Assembly: GCA_026826555.1 (NCBI GenBank) | Contig: JAKSZT010000142.1 | Span: 1,349,833 to 1,413,832, forward strand | Direction: 5' to 3' | Origin: Tolypeutes matacus | Lineage: Eukaryota; Chordata; Mammalia; Cingulata; Chlamyphoridae | Length of the DNA stretch: 64,000 bases | Translations under genes and position numbers: made by a program | Notes under the pieces: generated by a model | The model's input: the letters and a program-made list of their open reading frames with translations, nothing else | What the model was told of the DNA's origin: nothing | Database searches by the model: none | Shown here: in pieces, positions 11,082 through 22,099 of the stretch | Numbering within the stretch: position 1 is the first letter of the stretch | Layout of the letters: each line of letters opens with the position of its first letter

Positions 11082-12008
11082 ATGGATCAAGGAAATAACT
11101 CATGCGTGACAGAATTTGTATTGCATGGTCTTTCAGGCTCTCGAGAGCTTCAGCTTTTCTATTTTGCATTTTTCACGCCTTTCTACTTATCCCTTGTGCT
11201 GGGGAACCTCCTCCTTGTGCTCACGATCATCTCTGAACCTGCGCTACATACACCCATGTACTTCCTGCTCAGTAACCTCTCCTTCATTGATGTGTGTCTG
11301 TCCAGCTTTGCCACCCCCAAAATGATTGTTGACTTCCTCTTGGAGCACAAAACCATCTCTTTCGAGGGCTGCATGGCACAGATATTCTTTCTGCATGTCT
11401 TTGCGGGTGGAGAAATGATGCTCCTGGTGGCCATGGCCTATGATAGGTACGTAGCCATATGTCGACCCCTGCACTACGCGGCCATCATGAGTGTGCGCAA
11501 GTGCACAGGCCTCGTGGTGGGCTGCTGGATCATTGGGGTTCTGCACTCGGTAAGTCAGCTGGTCTTCACAGTAAACCTTCCATTCTGTGGCCCCAATAAA
11601 GTGGACAGTTTTTTCTGTGATCTTCCCCTAGTTATCAGACTTGCCTGTGTTGATACGTATGTCCTCCAGATTCTGATGCTTTCAGACAGTGGTCTAATGG
11701 CCATGAGCTCCTTTGTGCTCTTGCTGATCTCCTACTTGGTCATCCTGGTCACCGTGCGACGTCGTTCCTCAGCGGGCATGGCCAAGGCACGGGCCACGCT
11801 GACTGCCCATGTCACTGTGGTGATCCTATTCTTTGGGCCTGTCATTTTCATTTATGGCTGGCCTTTTGGCAACTTCCCAGCAGATAAGGTGCTCTCAGTG
11901 TTCTATACTGTTTTCACCCCCTTCTTAAACCCCTTGATCTATGCATTAAGAAATAAGGAAGTGCTATCAGCAATGAGAAAACTGAGGCGTCGACAACTCA
12001 GTTCTTGA
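11082..12008 (+). CDS. Olfactory receptor, family 4 subfamily K-like
   Basis: Single-exon class II odorant receptor of 308 residues, a seven-transmembrane Golf-coupled receptor of olfactory neuron cilia. Visible features are N-glycosylation site N5-N6-S7, GN at 41-42 in TM1, LHTPMY at 55-60, and C97, which pairs with extracellular loop 2. MAYDRYVAIC spans 118-127 at the end of TM3. A 'FCGPNKVDSFFCDLP' loop follows, then 'TAHVTVVILFFGP' in TM6 and 'FLNPLIYALRN' in TM7. Length is normal. I start at 11082 because this Met begins the standard N-terminus; the frame stays open upstream only through the probable intron and splice acceptor. The sequence is OR4K-like, and it lies 5' of OR4K5 where human has OR4K2/OR4K4P. 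It does not look like a simple OR4K2 orthologue, so I leave the symbol blank. Its third positions are clearly more GC-rich than in the next two ORs. An AATAAA lies at 12048-12053. Confidence 0.95.
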   Translation: MDQGNNSCVTEFVLHGLSGSRELQLFYFAFFTPFYLSLVLGNLLLVLTIISEPALHTPMYFLLSNLSFIDVCLSSFATPKMIVDFLLEHKTISFEGCMAQIFFLHVFAGGEMMLLVAMAYDRYVAICRPLHYAAIMSVRKCTGLVVGCWIIGVLHSVSQLVFTVNLPFCGPNKVDSFFCDLPLVIRLACVDTYVLQILMLSDSGLMAMSSFVLLLISYLVILVTVRRRSSAGMAKARATLTAHVTVVILFFGPVIFIYGWPFGNFPADKVLSVFYTVFTPFLNPLIYALRNKEVLSAMRKLRRRQLSS

Positions 12009-12047
12009 TAGTCTCCCAGCTTTCCCTTGTGATAAATAACAGCCCAT

Positions 12048-12053
12048 AATAAA
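12048..12053 (+). promoter_or_regulatory. Candidate polyadenylation signal of the first OR
   Basis: Canonical AATAAA 40 bases after the stop codon. Its use is inferred, not shown. Confidence 0.4.
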
Positions 12054-12235
12054 AGGTTACTGTAACTTCCTTCGTGAATTACTGTTAAGTTTGTAATATC
12101 ATAGAATACAATTTATTTTTTTCATAGCATTTGTTTTTATGATAGAAAACAAACTACCTTAGAAGTGGAGAATGGGACTCTTATCTTTTGCTTATGAAAT
12201 AATTTTTATTAGATTCATTCTAAAATTAATGTTAA

Positions 12236-12453
12236 GGGAACAGGTGTGGCTTAAGCAGTTGAGCATATGCTTCCCATATGGGAAATCCCAGGTTTGGTCC
12301 TTGGTGCCTCCTTAAAACAAAGACAAACAACAAGGAAACAAACAAAAAACCAACTCAGGGGAGCCAATGTGGCTCAGTGGTTGAGTGCCGGCTTCCCACT
12401 TACAAGGTCCCGGGTTCAATCCCTGGCCCTAGTATCTCAAAAAATAAAAAAAC
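12236..12453 (+). mobile_element. Dimeric DAS-SINE, plus strand
   Basis: Two tRNA-Ala-like units are joined by an A/C-rich linker. Unit one has 'caggtgtggcttaagcag' and 'caggtttggtccttgg'; unit two has 'gccaatgtggctcagtgg' and 'cccgggttcaatccctgg'. The junction reads 'aaaaccaactcaggggagc', as in the copy at 31765. The 8-bp sequence aatgttaa at 12228-12235 and 12454-12461 is the likely target duplication. It lies about 230 bp past the OR stop codon. Confidence 0.9.
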
Positions 12454-12461
12454 AATGTTAA

Positions 12462-13690
12462 TAATAAAATCTTTCTTACAAAATTAACATTTCTATCAAA
12501 TTCATACTTCTGTCCAAGTTGATAAATATGAAAATTTAGCTAATACTTATATAAGCTATTTAATCATATATTTTATGTTTCAGAATAGTATTGAATTTAC
12601 AAATCTTTCTAGTCAATGTCTCATTTGATGTCACAAATTGGAAGCAGGTCTTAATACAAATTTCATAGATGGGAATACTGGGCACCATTCCCATACTTTA
12701 TAAATAGCAAGACAAATCTGATTACAAATTTGAACCTCTCCATTTCCCTCTTTGTATACTTATAAATATGCCTACCTATAACACTTGCTATTCAAATTAT
12801 TTCTCTTTGAACCATAGAACTAAATGCATTTAGGTGATTTTTTTGTATATAGAAATAGTATTTTTTGCAATCCAAACTCTCACTACAATCTATCCAAACT
12901 TAGGGATCAAATAGCCAGCATATTTGTTTGCTAAAGTCATTTTCTGAACTTAGAAACAAAATGGATTCATATAGTTCCATTAACCATGCTACAAATAGCC
13001 AACTTTGGGTTCAAATTAAGGTTTCTTTGCCTCAGTGTATTAAGTCAAAGTCATAATTTCCAGTCCAAGTTAATAGTTCAATGACTACACACAAAACCAA
13101 TATCTCTCCATATATAAGCATATGGTTTTCACCAATGTTGCTAACTATATGCCTTTGCTCTATATAGTCCCATGCCTATATCCATACCATGGCCTCTAAA
13201 CTACACTAACCAATGAAGAATAAATGAGAGTTCACATTTTTCAATGCTCTCAAAAAGTATAGGAAAATTCCTTTGAATTTTCAAAAGAAGCCTATATTTT
13301 CATAACTAAATTTAATGCTAATAATTACTTTTAGTCTAATTCCTGTTTTATCAATTCAGAAACCAAGAGCTTTACAACTTTTGTAATTTGACCACATTCA
13401 CAATCAGCAAGTAAAAAAAACTAAAGCAAATATCTTCATCTTCTGACTTCCAGTGTTTGAGAGAGATAGCCATACTGTAGAGCCAAGTTATCTATTTGAA
13501 ATAGAATATATGGAAGAAATGTTAGTATGGAATAGGATTTAATACCAATTATGCTTCCTCCTGCATAACATCACCATATTACAATGTCTGTTGATACCTC
13601 CCTAAAATATAGAATTTTAAAAATCTACTATAGGATTATGTAATATGATTATGATGATGTGATAATAAAGCCAAACTTACATTAAAAGAT
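12462..13690. other. Intergenic DNA; possible decayed MIR near 12600-12750
   Basis: AT-rich. A stretch at 12600-12750 ('gatgggaatactgggcacc', 'aaatagcaagacaaatctg') faintly resembles an antisense MIR. The rest is unrecognised. Confidence 0.35.
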
Positions 13691-14437
13691 CACAATATAT
13701 ATATTTTTATCTTTATAAATTGAATTATATTTACTTTTAATATTTATGGAATCATACAATATGTAGTACTTTGTGTCTTGTTTCTTTCAATTAGCATAAT
13801 GTTTTTTGTCTGATTGTAACATCTTGTAGTATTAACATATACATTGTTCAGTTTCAAAGAAAGACAGTCTTATATATGCAATTTTACCCATATTCATATT
13901 TCACATGTGCTTTACTGTGCTACACAGTCCAATGTTACTTTTTTTAGCTTTCCTTTTAGTAACATACATGAACTTAGACTTTCCCTTTAGACCTCCTTCA
14001 CAATTACGTAATAGTACTGCTGGTTATGAATATTATGTTGGGCTTTCTCTGCTTCTATTCATTGCCAAAGACTAACGCACCATCCTTTTTACCAATTCTG
14101 CACAAATTTACACTCAGCTACCCATTCTCTAACCTCATTCTATTTTCTGGACACCCATATTCAAGTTATTATGCAATATATATATAGTTCATATTAGCAC
14201 AATCATACATCATTTGTCTTTTTGTGTCTGGCTTGATTCACTCAACATAATGTCCTCTAGGCTCATCCATGTTATCATATGCTTTGTGACTTCATTTCTT
14301 CTTAAAGCTGCATAATATATTGTATGAATATACCACGCTTTGTTTATCCATTCATTGGTTGATGGACACCTGGATTGTCTCCAACTTTTGGGAATCGTGA
14401 ATAATGGTGTTATGAACATCAGCGTGCAGATATCTAT

Positions 14438-14821
14438 TCATGTCACTGCTCTCAGTTCTTCTGGGTATGTAATCAGTAATGGTATTCTGTTCCAAATGAA
14501 TTTGGTAATTGCCTTTTCTAATTCTGTCAAGTAAGCTGTTGGAATTTTGATTGGTATTGCATTGAATCTATAAATCAGTTTAGGTAGGATTGACATCTTT
14601 ATATTTAGTCTTCCAATCCATGAACACAGAATGCCTTTCCATTTGTTTAGATCTTCCTTGATTTCTTTTAACATTGTTTTGTAGTTTTCTGCGTATGGGT
14701 CCTGTACTTCTTTGGCTAAATTGATTCTTAGGTATTTGAGTTTTTTTTTATTGTTATTGAAAAGGAATTTTCCCCCCGATTTCCTTCTCAGATTGTTCAA
14801 TACTGTGTACAGAAACATCAC
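14438..14821 (-). pseudogene. L1 ORF2 remnant: region just after the reverse transcriptase
   Basis: A 127-codon open stretch carries L1 ORF2p landmarks: '[20 protein letters not shown]', '[15 protein letters not shown]', '[12 protein letters not shown]' and '[11 protein letters not shown]'. After FIWN the homology stops and an unrelated tail runs to a stop codon, marking the deletion junction with the 3'UTR. It is a piece of the element at 13695-19038, not a gene of its own. Confidence 0.9.
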
Positions 14822-14869
14822 TGATTTCTGTGTGTTGATCTTGTACCCTGCCCCTTTGCTGAACTCATT

Positions 14870-15745
14870 AGATCAAGTAGTTTTGTCGTAGACATTTCAG
14901 ACTTTTCTAAATATAGGATCATGTCATCCACAAATAATGAGAGTTTTACTTGCTCTTTTCCTATTTGGATGCCTTTTATTTATTTTTTCTGTATAATTAC
15001 TCTAGTTCAAACTTCTAGTACAATATTGAATAACAATGGTGACCGTGGTCGTCCTTGTTTTGTCTCGATCTTAAAGGAAAAGCTTTCAACTTTCCTCCAT
15101 TGAGTACAATGTTGGCTGTGTGTTTTTCATATATACCCTTTATCATATTGAGAAATTTTCCTTCTATTCCTGTCTTTGAAGTGTTTTTATCAAGAAGGGA
15201 TGCTGGATTTTTTCTAATGCCTTTTCTGCATCGATTGAGATGATCATGTGTTTTTTTCCTTCAATTTGTTAATGTGGTATATTATGTTGATTGATTTTCT
15301 TATGTTGAACCACCTTTGCGTACCAGGAATAAATCCCACTTGGTACTGATTTATAAGTCTTTTGATATACTGTTGGATTCTATTTGCAAGTATTTTGTAG
15401 AGAATTTTTGCATCTATGTTCATTAGAAAGATTGGTCTGTAATTTTTTTTTCTTGTTGTGTCTTTGTCTGGCTTTGATATTAGGATGATGTTAGCTTCGT
15501 AAAATGTGTTGGGTTATATTTCCTCCTCTTCAGTTTTTTGGAAGGGTTTAAATAGTATTCTTGTTAATTCTTCTTGAAATGCTTGGTAGAATTCACCTGT
15601 GAAGCCATCTGGTCCTGGACTTTTCTTTTTTGGGAGATTTTTGATGATGAATTCAATCTCTTTAAATCTGATTGTTTTGTTAAGTTCTTGTATTTCTTGT
15701 AGTGTCACTGCAGGTTGTTTGTGCATTTCTAGATAATTGTTCACT
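14870..15745 (-). pseudogene. L1 ORF2 remnant: reverse transcriptase domain
   Basis: The minus strand encodes 'IIKNLPKKKSPGPDGFTGEF' (from 15661 leftward) in one frame. The '[10 protein letters not shown]' catalytic block (complement of about 14910-14945) follows in another; the FVDD codons are at 14934-14923. Family knowledge: this is the polymerase palm motif. Frameshifts and stops separate the blocks, so no active enzyme is made. Confidence 0.88.
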
Positions 15746-15861
15746 TAATCTAGGTTGTATATTTTGTTGGTGTATGGTTTCTCAAAATATCCTCTTATGA
15801 TCTTTTTTATTTCTGTTGGGTCAATTGTAACTTCCCCCTTTTCATTTCTGATTTTATTTAT

Positions 15862-17000
15862 TTGTATTATCTCTTTTTTTTCTTTGTTAGTCTAGCTAGG
15901 GGTTTGTCAATTTTATTGATCTTCTCATCGAACCAGCTTTTGGTTTTGTTGTTTTTCTCTATTCATTTTTGGTCCTCAATTTCATTTATTTCTGCTCTAA
16001 TCATTAGTATTTCTCCCCTACTGCTTGCTTTGGGAGTGATTTGCTGTTCTTTTTCTAATTTCTCCAGTTTCTCAGTTAAATCTTTGATTTTATCTCTTTC
16101 TTCTTTTTTACTATATGTTTAGGGCTATACATTTCCCTCTCAGTACTACCTTTGCTGTATCCCATAAGTTTTGATAAGTTGTGTTTTCATTATCTTTTGT
16201 CTCAATATATTTACTCATTTCACTTACAATTACATCTTTGACCCACTGATTGTTTAGAAGTATATTGTTCAGTCTCTACACATTTGTGATTTTACCTCTT
16301 TCTTGTCTATTGATTTCATTCCATTATGATCTGAGAAGAATCTTTGTATTATTTCAGTCATTTTATATTTATTGAGAGACCTGCATTGTGACCTAACATG
16401 TGGTCCATCCTAGAGTAAGATCCATGAGCACTTCTGAACAATGTATAACCTGCTAAGTTTGGGTGCAACATTCTCTATATGTCTGTTAGGTCTAACTTGT
16501 TTATTTGAACTTGTTGTTCAAATTTTCTGTTTGTTTGTTGGTCTTCTGTCTAATTGTTCTATCTAATGATATGAGTGATGTTTTGAAATCTCCAACTATG
16601 ATTGTAGAGATGTCTATTTCTCCCTTTAGTTTTGCCAGAGTTTGTTTCCTGTATTTTGGGGCACCCTGGTTAGGTGCATAGATATTTATGACTATTATTT
16701 CTTTCTGGTGGATTGTCCCTTTTATTAATATATAATGGCCTTCTGTGTCTCTTTTAACTATTTTTCATTTAAAGTCTGTTTTGTCTGATATTGGTATAAC
16801 TATCCCTGGTCTTTTTTGGTTACTGCTTGTGGAGAATATCTTTTTCCAACCTTTCACTTACAGTTGATGTGTATCCCTGGGTCCAATGTGCATCTCTTAT
16901 AGGCAGCACATGATGTCTCATGTTTTTAATCCATTCTGTCAGCCTATATCTTTTGATTGGGATTTTAATCCATTCACGTTCAATGATATCATTGTAAATG
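15862..17000 (-). pseudogene. L1 ORF2 remnant: endonuclease and linker
   Basis: Antisense text such as 'tttgtcaattttattgatc' (15910) and 'ccattctgtcagcctat' (16930) marks the ORF2 linker and endonuclease. At the N-terminal end, 'MISLNVNGLKSQSKDIG' is the recognisable L1 endonuclease start, followed at once by a stop. Multiple stops lie across the domain. Confidence 0.8.
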
Positions 17001-17255
17001 CATTATTTACTTCCACCATTTTATTCTTTGGTTTCATATGTGATATTTTATTTTTATCTGTCTTTTTACTCTTTTGCTTGTCCTTTCTGCCATTAATTCT
17101 TCTATACTCTCCTCCAAGCCCCTCTTTCCTGTCTGTTCCTTTCAGGCTGTAATACTTCCTGCAATATTTTTGCAAAGGTGGAATCTTTTTTATGATTTCT
17201 CTTAGTTTCTCTTTGTTTGTGACTATTTTAAACTCACCTTCGTATTTGAGGGACA

Positions 17256-17990
17256 ATATTGGTGGATCATGAATTCTTGGCTACAAGTTGTTCTCTTTCA
17301 GTATCCTGATTGTATCATATCACTGTCTTCTTGCCTCCATGGTTCCTGATGAGAAATCTATGCTGAGTCTTGCTGGGTGTCCCTTGTATGTGATGGTTTG
17401 CTTCTCTCTTGCTGCTCACAGAATTTTATCCTATCTTTGACATTTGGCATTCTTAGTAGTATGTGTCTTGGAGTAAGTCTATTCAGATTTATTCTGAGTG
17501 GGGTATGCTGTGCTTCTTGGACATGTAAGTTCATTTTGTTTGTGAGAGATGGGGAATTTTCAGCCATTATTTCCTCAAATACTTTTTCTGCCCTTTTTCC
17601 CATCTCTAATCCTACTGGAACTCCCATGACATGTACGTTGTTACGTTTCATGTTATTATTCAACTCCCTGAGCCCCTGCTCAATTTTTTCCATTCTTTTC
17701 TCTCTCTGTTCTTTTCTCTCTTCTATTTCAGCTTTCCTGTCTTCTGTATTACTTATTCTTTCTTCTATCATTCCGAGTTTGCTGTTGTATGCCTTTAATG
17801 TGTTTTTTATCTCACCTACCATGTCTTTCATTTCCATGATCTCTGTGATTTGTCTATTTAGGTTTTCAAATTCTTCTTTGTGCTCATTCAGTGTCTTCTT
17901 TATGTCCTTTATCTTGTTAGCCACATTGTCTTTCAACTCTTTAATTTGAGTTTGGAAATTTTTGTGCATCACGTTGATTAGTTGTCTCAA
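17256..17990 (-). pseudogene. L1 ORF1 remnant (RNA-binding chaperone protein)
   Basis: A 210-codon open frame (17990-17358) begins with a long Lys/Glu-rich coiled coil (roughly residues 1-105, heptad-like Leu/Ile spacing). It continues into the RRM-type region with 'NNVHVMGVPVG', 'FEEIMAENSPSL' and 'PRHILLRMPNVKDR'. The C-terminal domain follows after a stop: 'LSLKYEGEFKIVTNKEKLRE' lies on the next frame at 17256 leftward. In an intact L1 this protein trimerises and coats L1 RNA. Here the frame is closed by an internal stop. Confidence 0.88.
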
Positions 17991-17999
17991 ATCCTGTGT

Positions 18000-19038
18000 C
18001 TCATCTAGAGCTTTGATATATTACTTTTCGTAGGCCATTTCTTCCATTTTCTTAGTATGGCTCATAATTTTTTGCAGATGTCTAGTCATCTGATTAGAAT
18101 GGTGAGATTACTCAGATGCTCAATTTCACTCTCTTTCATAGGGATTTAGTGGCAGGAGGCTCTTTGTTACTGCTGTTCTTTGAGTCTTGGTTCATCCTGT
18201 TCTGGGTCTTTAGGATTGTCCCTCTTAGTTGCTCAAATCCAGGCTCATGACCCAATAATGAGTTGATGATCTGTTTCATAGGGCCTTAGGGAGGGAATCT
18301 GTTAAAGCTGGAAAAAACCTGTCTTACTTATTTACTTTTAATTTCCTCATGTGCACTTCTTTGGACTACAAGCAGTTGGCCCTCTTTGGTAGCCCTCTCA
18401 GTTCAATCCCAGGTGGGAGTGTGTTTACTGCAACTTGGATCAGATCAACGTGACAGAGGCTCCTGCCTGGAGGCTATGAGGCTCATATTCAAATTTTCTC
18501 AGAGGCAGTTCTCCAATCTTTGATGGCAGCCCCCTCCCTTCTCAGGTAGGGGATAATTCCATTTCCCTCAAGGTCCTCCAAAACCCAGAGATTGAGAGGC
18601 TCTGATCTCTTTAGTCTCTTGCTGGCTTCTAAGGCAAACAATGGCACAGTCCTTCCTGTCCTGGAAGGGCTCCTGGGACACAGCATACCAAATTCTTGAG
18701 TCAAATTCTGAATCAGCCTTAGGCTGTGTCCCTCTCTCTCCTTTATCGTGGGGAAGTGGATCCCTGGGGCCCCCTTTGTTTATAGCTGTCAGCCTGAGAA
18801 TTCAAAAGGGTCTATAGGTGGGGGAGGATGCCAGCATTTTCAACTGCCACTTTAAATTAGTTTTGCCATCTTGATTCTTTTCCTTTGCCCCTCTCTCTTC
18901 TGGGTTATGTCCTGCCTTCCCCTGGTATCCTAAACCCTAGAAGATTTTTTTTCCAGACTATTTCAGACAGATGTCCTCTCGCTATTTTTTTGGGAGAGAA
19001 GAGAGTCCCATGTCTTTCTAGTCTGACATCTTCCCGCA
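18000..19038 (-). promoter_or_regulatory. L1 5'UTR (internal promoter region)
   Basis: About 1 kb of higher G+C sequence between ORF1 and the L1 5' end. Family knowledge places an RNA polymerase II internal promoter here. No activity can be read from the sequence. Confidence 0.65.
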
Positions 19039-19808
19039 CATTCAACTTTTTTTTGACCAAGAAGCAAAACAATTCAATGAAAGAGAGCCTTTTCAATAAA
19101 TGATGCTGGAACCATTTGGACATCCATAGGGATTGAAGAAAGAGAGAGAAAATCTTGATCTGCCTCAAACCATATACAAAAAGTAACATCTATTGTAGAA
19201 AAAAAAATTTATTGAAGATTTAAATGTAAAACATAAAACTGTAACGATATTAGAAAAAAAGATGATATATATTTGTAATCTAGGAGTAGGGGCAAAGAGT
19301 TCTTATACCTGATATCAAAAACACAACCCATAAAAGGAAATATTAATAAATTGGACTTCATCAAAATTAAAAAACATTTTCTCTGCAAAAGAGGATGAAA
19401 AGATAAATTAAAACATGGGAGAATATTCTTGTGATTTGCATATCCTGCAAAGTACTGATATCTTTAATATATGGAGAACTCTCAAAACAAAAGAGTAAAA
19501 AAAAAATCCAAACAATCCAATTTTAAAGTGGGCAAAAGATATGTGAGACATTTCACCAAAGAGGATACACAAATTGAAAATAAGCACATGAAAAGTTGTT
19601 CAGTAGTATAAGCCATTTGAGAAATGCAAATTAAAACCTTGAGTTTTTATTACACATCTATCAAAATGGGTCAAATAAAAAGTAATGGCAATAACAAATT
19701 CTAGCGAGTATGCAGAAAAACTGGATTACTCATATATTGCTGGTGGGTAAGTAAAATGGCAAATGCCTCTGGAAAAGGATTTGAAAGTATCTTGAAAAAG
19801 TCACTATG
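19039..19808 (+). mobile_element. L1 fragment (ORF2 C-terminus and 3'UTR), sense
   Basis: It abuts the 5' end of the minus-strand L1. Landmarks in order are 'caaaacaattcaatgaaag', 'gccttttcaataaatgatg', 'attggacttcatcaaaatt', 'gggcaaaagatatgtgag' and 'cattgagaaatgcaaatt'-like text, then 'atattgctggtgggtaag'. Diverged, no open frame. Confidence 0.8.
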
Positions 19809-19809
19809 T

Positions 19810-19845
<36 letters not shown>

Positions 19846-20290
19846 TTTTTATTGTGGGTAAAAATAAAAATTCTCACAATACATACAAACATTTACAAAA
19901 TGATATATAAATATATATGCATATATGTGTATTTGCTTACAAAAATGTTATTAATATATATATACACATATATTTTAAGAGGTGTGTCCTTTTGTACCTG
20001 GCTTATTTCATTCACCATAATGCTTTTAAAATTCATCTATGTAGCAGCATGTATCCACATTTCTTTCCATTTTAGGGCTGAATAAAATTCCATTGTATAT
20101 ATGTACATACCACAGTTTATTTGTCCATTTATTGGTTAATGAACATTGGTGTTGTTTCTACATTTTGTCTATTGTATATATATTGCTGATATGAATATTG
20201 GTCTACAATTTCTGTTTGTGATGTATTATGTTAATTGGTATTTTTATGTTGAACCAATCTTGCATCTCTTTTGGAGAAAAACTTATGAAT
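19809..20290 (-). mobile_element. L1 3' end, minus strand, with poly(T)
   Basis: A T-run at 19811-19838 is the complement of an A-tail. Next comes a 3'UTR tail that recurs in sense orientation at 48740-48899 and 51268-51431, then further antisense L1 3'UTR ('cattgtatatatgtacatac', 'ttggttaatgaacattgg'). It interrupts the surrounding older L1 material. Confidence 0.75.
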
Positions 20291-20299
20291 TAATAATAG

Positions 20300-22090
20300 A
20301 ATCAATAAATGTTTGAGACTTTAGATTTTGTCATATTCACTTGAATCATTTGCGATAAAGGAAGAAAACAGAAATGGAAAAAAAATAATATCTGGTTTAA
20401 AAACTCTCAGTATGTAAAGGATATTAAGAAGGATAAGTTACATAAGAATATATTGTTCAAGGATATGCTGATACGTTCTCCAGAATTATATTACCCTCTT
20501 AAACTTGTATAGACCTAATGACATAGTCTCAAAATATGTAAAGTACAGAGTTATAGGAATAAGTGAGTAATCTCACAATCATCATCAGAGGTTTTAATGA
20601 AAATATTTGATAGATCAAGTAGAAAAACTTGCTAAATCTGTAGGAAAACTGAAACACAATAACCTGGATCTAATGAGTATATAAGGAGAAAGACATTGCA
20701 TAATTAAATCAGAGAAGTCAAAATTTATTTTCTATATATGGTCGCACTGCTGCCTGAATGAAATTAACCTTTGTTGGGTTCTGAGAGATAGAAAGAAAAG
20801 AGAAATGGCTATTATGTTATCATTAACAATGTCTGCCACCATAAGAATTTCACAGAAGAAACTTGAATGTATAATAAATTCATGAGAAGAGTTAAAGCTC
20901 ACAAATAATCAAGGAAAACCCAAAATAACCACACTAGTATACTTTGCACATCGGCTTAATTGGTGAACATTAGTATACCTAATTTAATCAAGTGTTGGTG
21001 AGCATGTAGGACAGGAGCTTTCAAACACAGTTGGTGGAAGTACATAGCAGTCTGGGTCCAGTCAGGAGATAAAGAACACACAGTTGATTAAAAAGGAGAA
21101 AATTAATATAAAGAATCAGTAACTGGGATAAAGAAATAACTATAAGATGTAAGGGAACACTTTGTGGTACCCTAGGGTCGAGGGAGGTTACTCAAGGAAG
21201 TACAAACTTCAAACGGTTTCAGACTTCATTGTAGAAGATATAGTTCCTCCCATCAGATAGTCAAGAAATTTGCTGGCGTGGCCAGATCAGAGCTGGTCTG
21301 GAGCTGTTGGTGAAAAATAAACTACCTTCTGGAATGCATATGCTGAAAAAGTCTGGATGCTGGGATGCACAAGAATCTTTCAGAGTTAGGACTCTGGTTT
21401 CTGTGTGAAAAGGCTGTGGAAAGCTTACTGCCAGGCCATAGCTGCAAGGTCGTAGTTGGATGTGGCTTGTGCAGGTCCTGCTGGATGTCTTCACAGCCAC
21501 ACTGCTGTGCAAGAGCCTTTTCCTCTTGTAATGTTTTGCTACCATCCTATTCTGAGAAAGCATGTCATGCTCACTTTAAAAGAGAAATATTTAGAGGAAT
21601 TCTGTTGTTTATCAAAGAGCATATATTGAAGGGTGCATTCAGAGTGGAGAGGCAATAAATTGATAACTGAAACAATGTGCAAACTTTTGAAACCATTTTG
21701 TAGAATAATTTGGAAATACCTGGTAGTGTTGAAGATTTGTATACTTTATGACCAGGCAATTCCTCTCCTAAGAAAACACTTCAAATAACCTCTAGTACTT
21801 ACTTATTAGGACACATTAATACAAATGTTCGTTATAACATTGTTTATAATAGACAGAACCAGAAACAACGTAAATGTCCATTTACCAAAAAATGGACAAA
21901 TTTTGGAATGGAATGTGCATACCTATAGACAATGGGAAAAATCTACAAAATTAAAATGGGTCAACTAAAACTATTGGTATCACTATAGATAACTTCAAAA
22001 CAAACTACTGAGTGAAAAATAGCAAGTCTCAAAAGAATACACAGAGGGTGATAGCACTTGTGTAAAATTAAATAAACATGAAAATCAACT
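20300..22090 (+). mobile_element. Old L1/HAL1-type fragment, sense, interrupted by an LTR-like insert
   Basis: At 20570-20690 'gatagatcaagtagaaaaac' and 'aacctggatctaatgag' match the L1 endonuclease region in sense. At 21660-22030 'ttataatagacagaacc' and 'aacaacgtaaatgtcc' match a sense 3'UTR. The break at about 21045-21655 is filled by unrelated sequence. Very old. Confidence 0.55.
21045..21655 (-). mobile_element. Possible MaLR/MLT1-type LTR, antisense
   Basis: It begins near 'gggtccagtcaggagataaag', recalling the antisense start of MaLR-type LTRs, and lies cleanly between two blocks of L1 3' sequence. Terminal dinucleotides and target duplications are not convincing. The identification rests on weak similarity. 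Confidence 0.35.
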
Positions 22091-22099
22091 CTATTTTTG

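Larger units (their letters stand above)
13695..19038 (-). mobile_element. L1 retrotransposon with 5'UTR, ORF1 and C-terminally deleted ORF2, minus strand
   Basis: Read right to left, the element starts near 19038 with a leader resembling an L1 5' end (ggaagatgtcagactag), followed by a GC-richer 5'UTR to about 18000. ORF1 remnants run from 17990 to about 17250. ORF2 remnants run from about 17000 to 14480: endonuclease start 'MISLNVNGLK', linker, then a reverse transcriptase with FVDD at 14934-14923. Just after the residues 'KFIWN' (about 14490) the sequence jumps to 3'UTR text (14475 to about 13695), so about the last third of ORF2 is absent. Stops and frameshifts make it non-autonomous. The 3' limit is approximate, and the 3'UTR portion could be a separate L1 copy. 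Confidence 0.85.

Noticed and set aside
11183..11546. Minus-strand frames inside the first OR
   Set aside because: Shadows of the real OR coding strand; similar shadows lie in the third OR.
17377..17949. 190-codon + strand frame rich in Phe, Ser and Leu
   Set aside because: It is the antisense shadow of the L1 ORF1 remnant.
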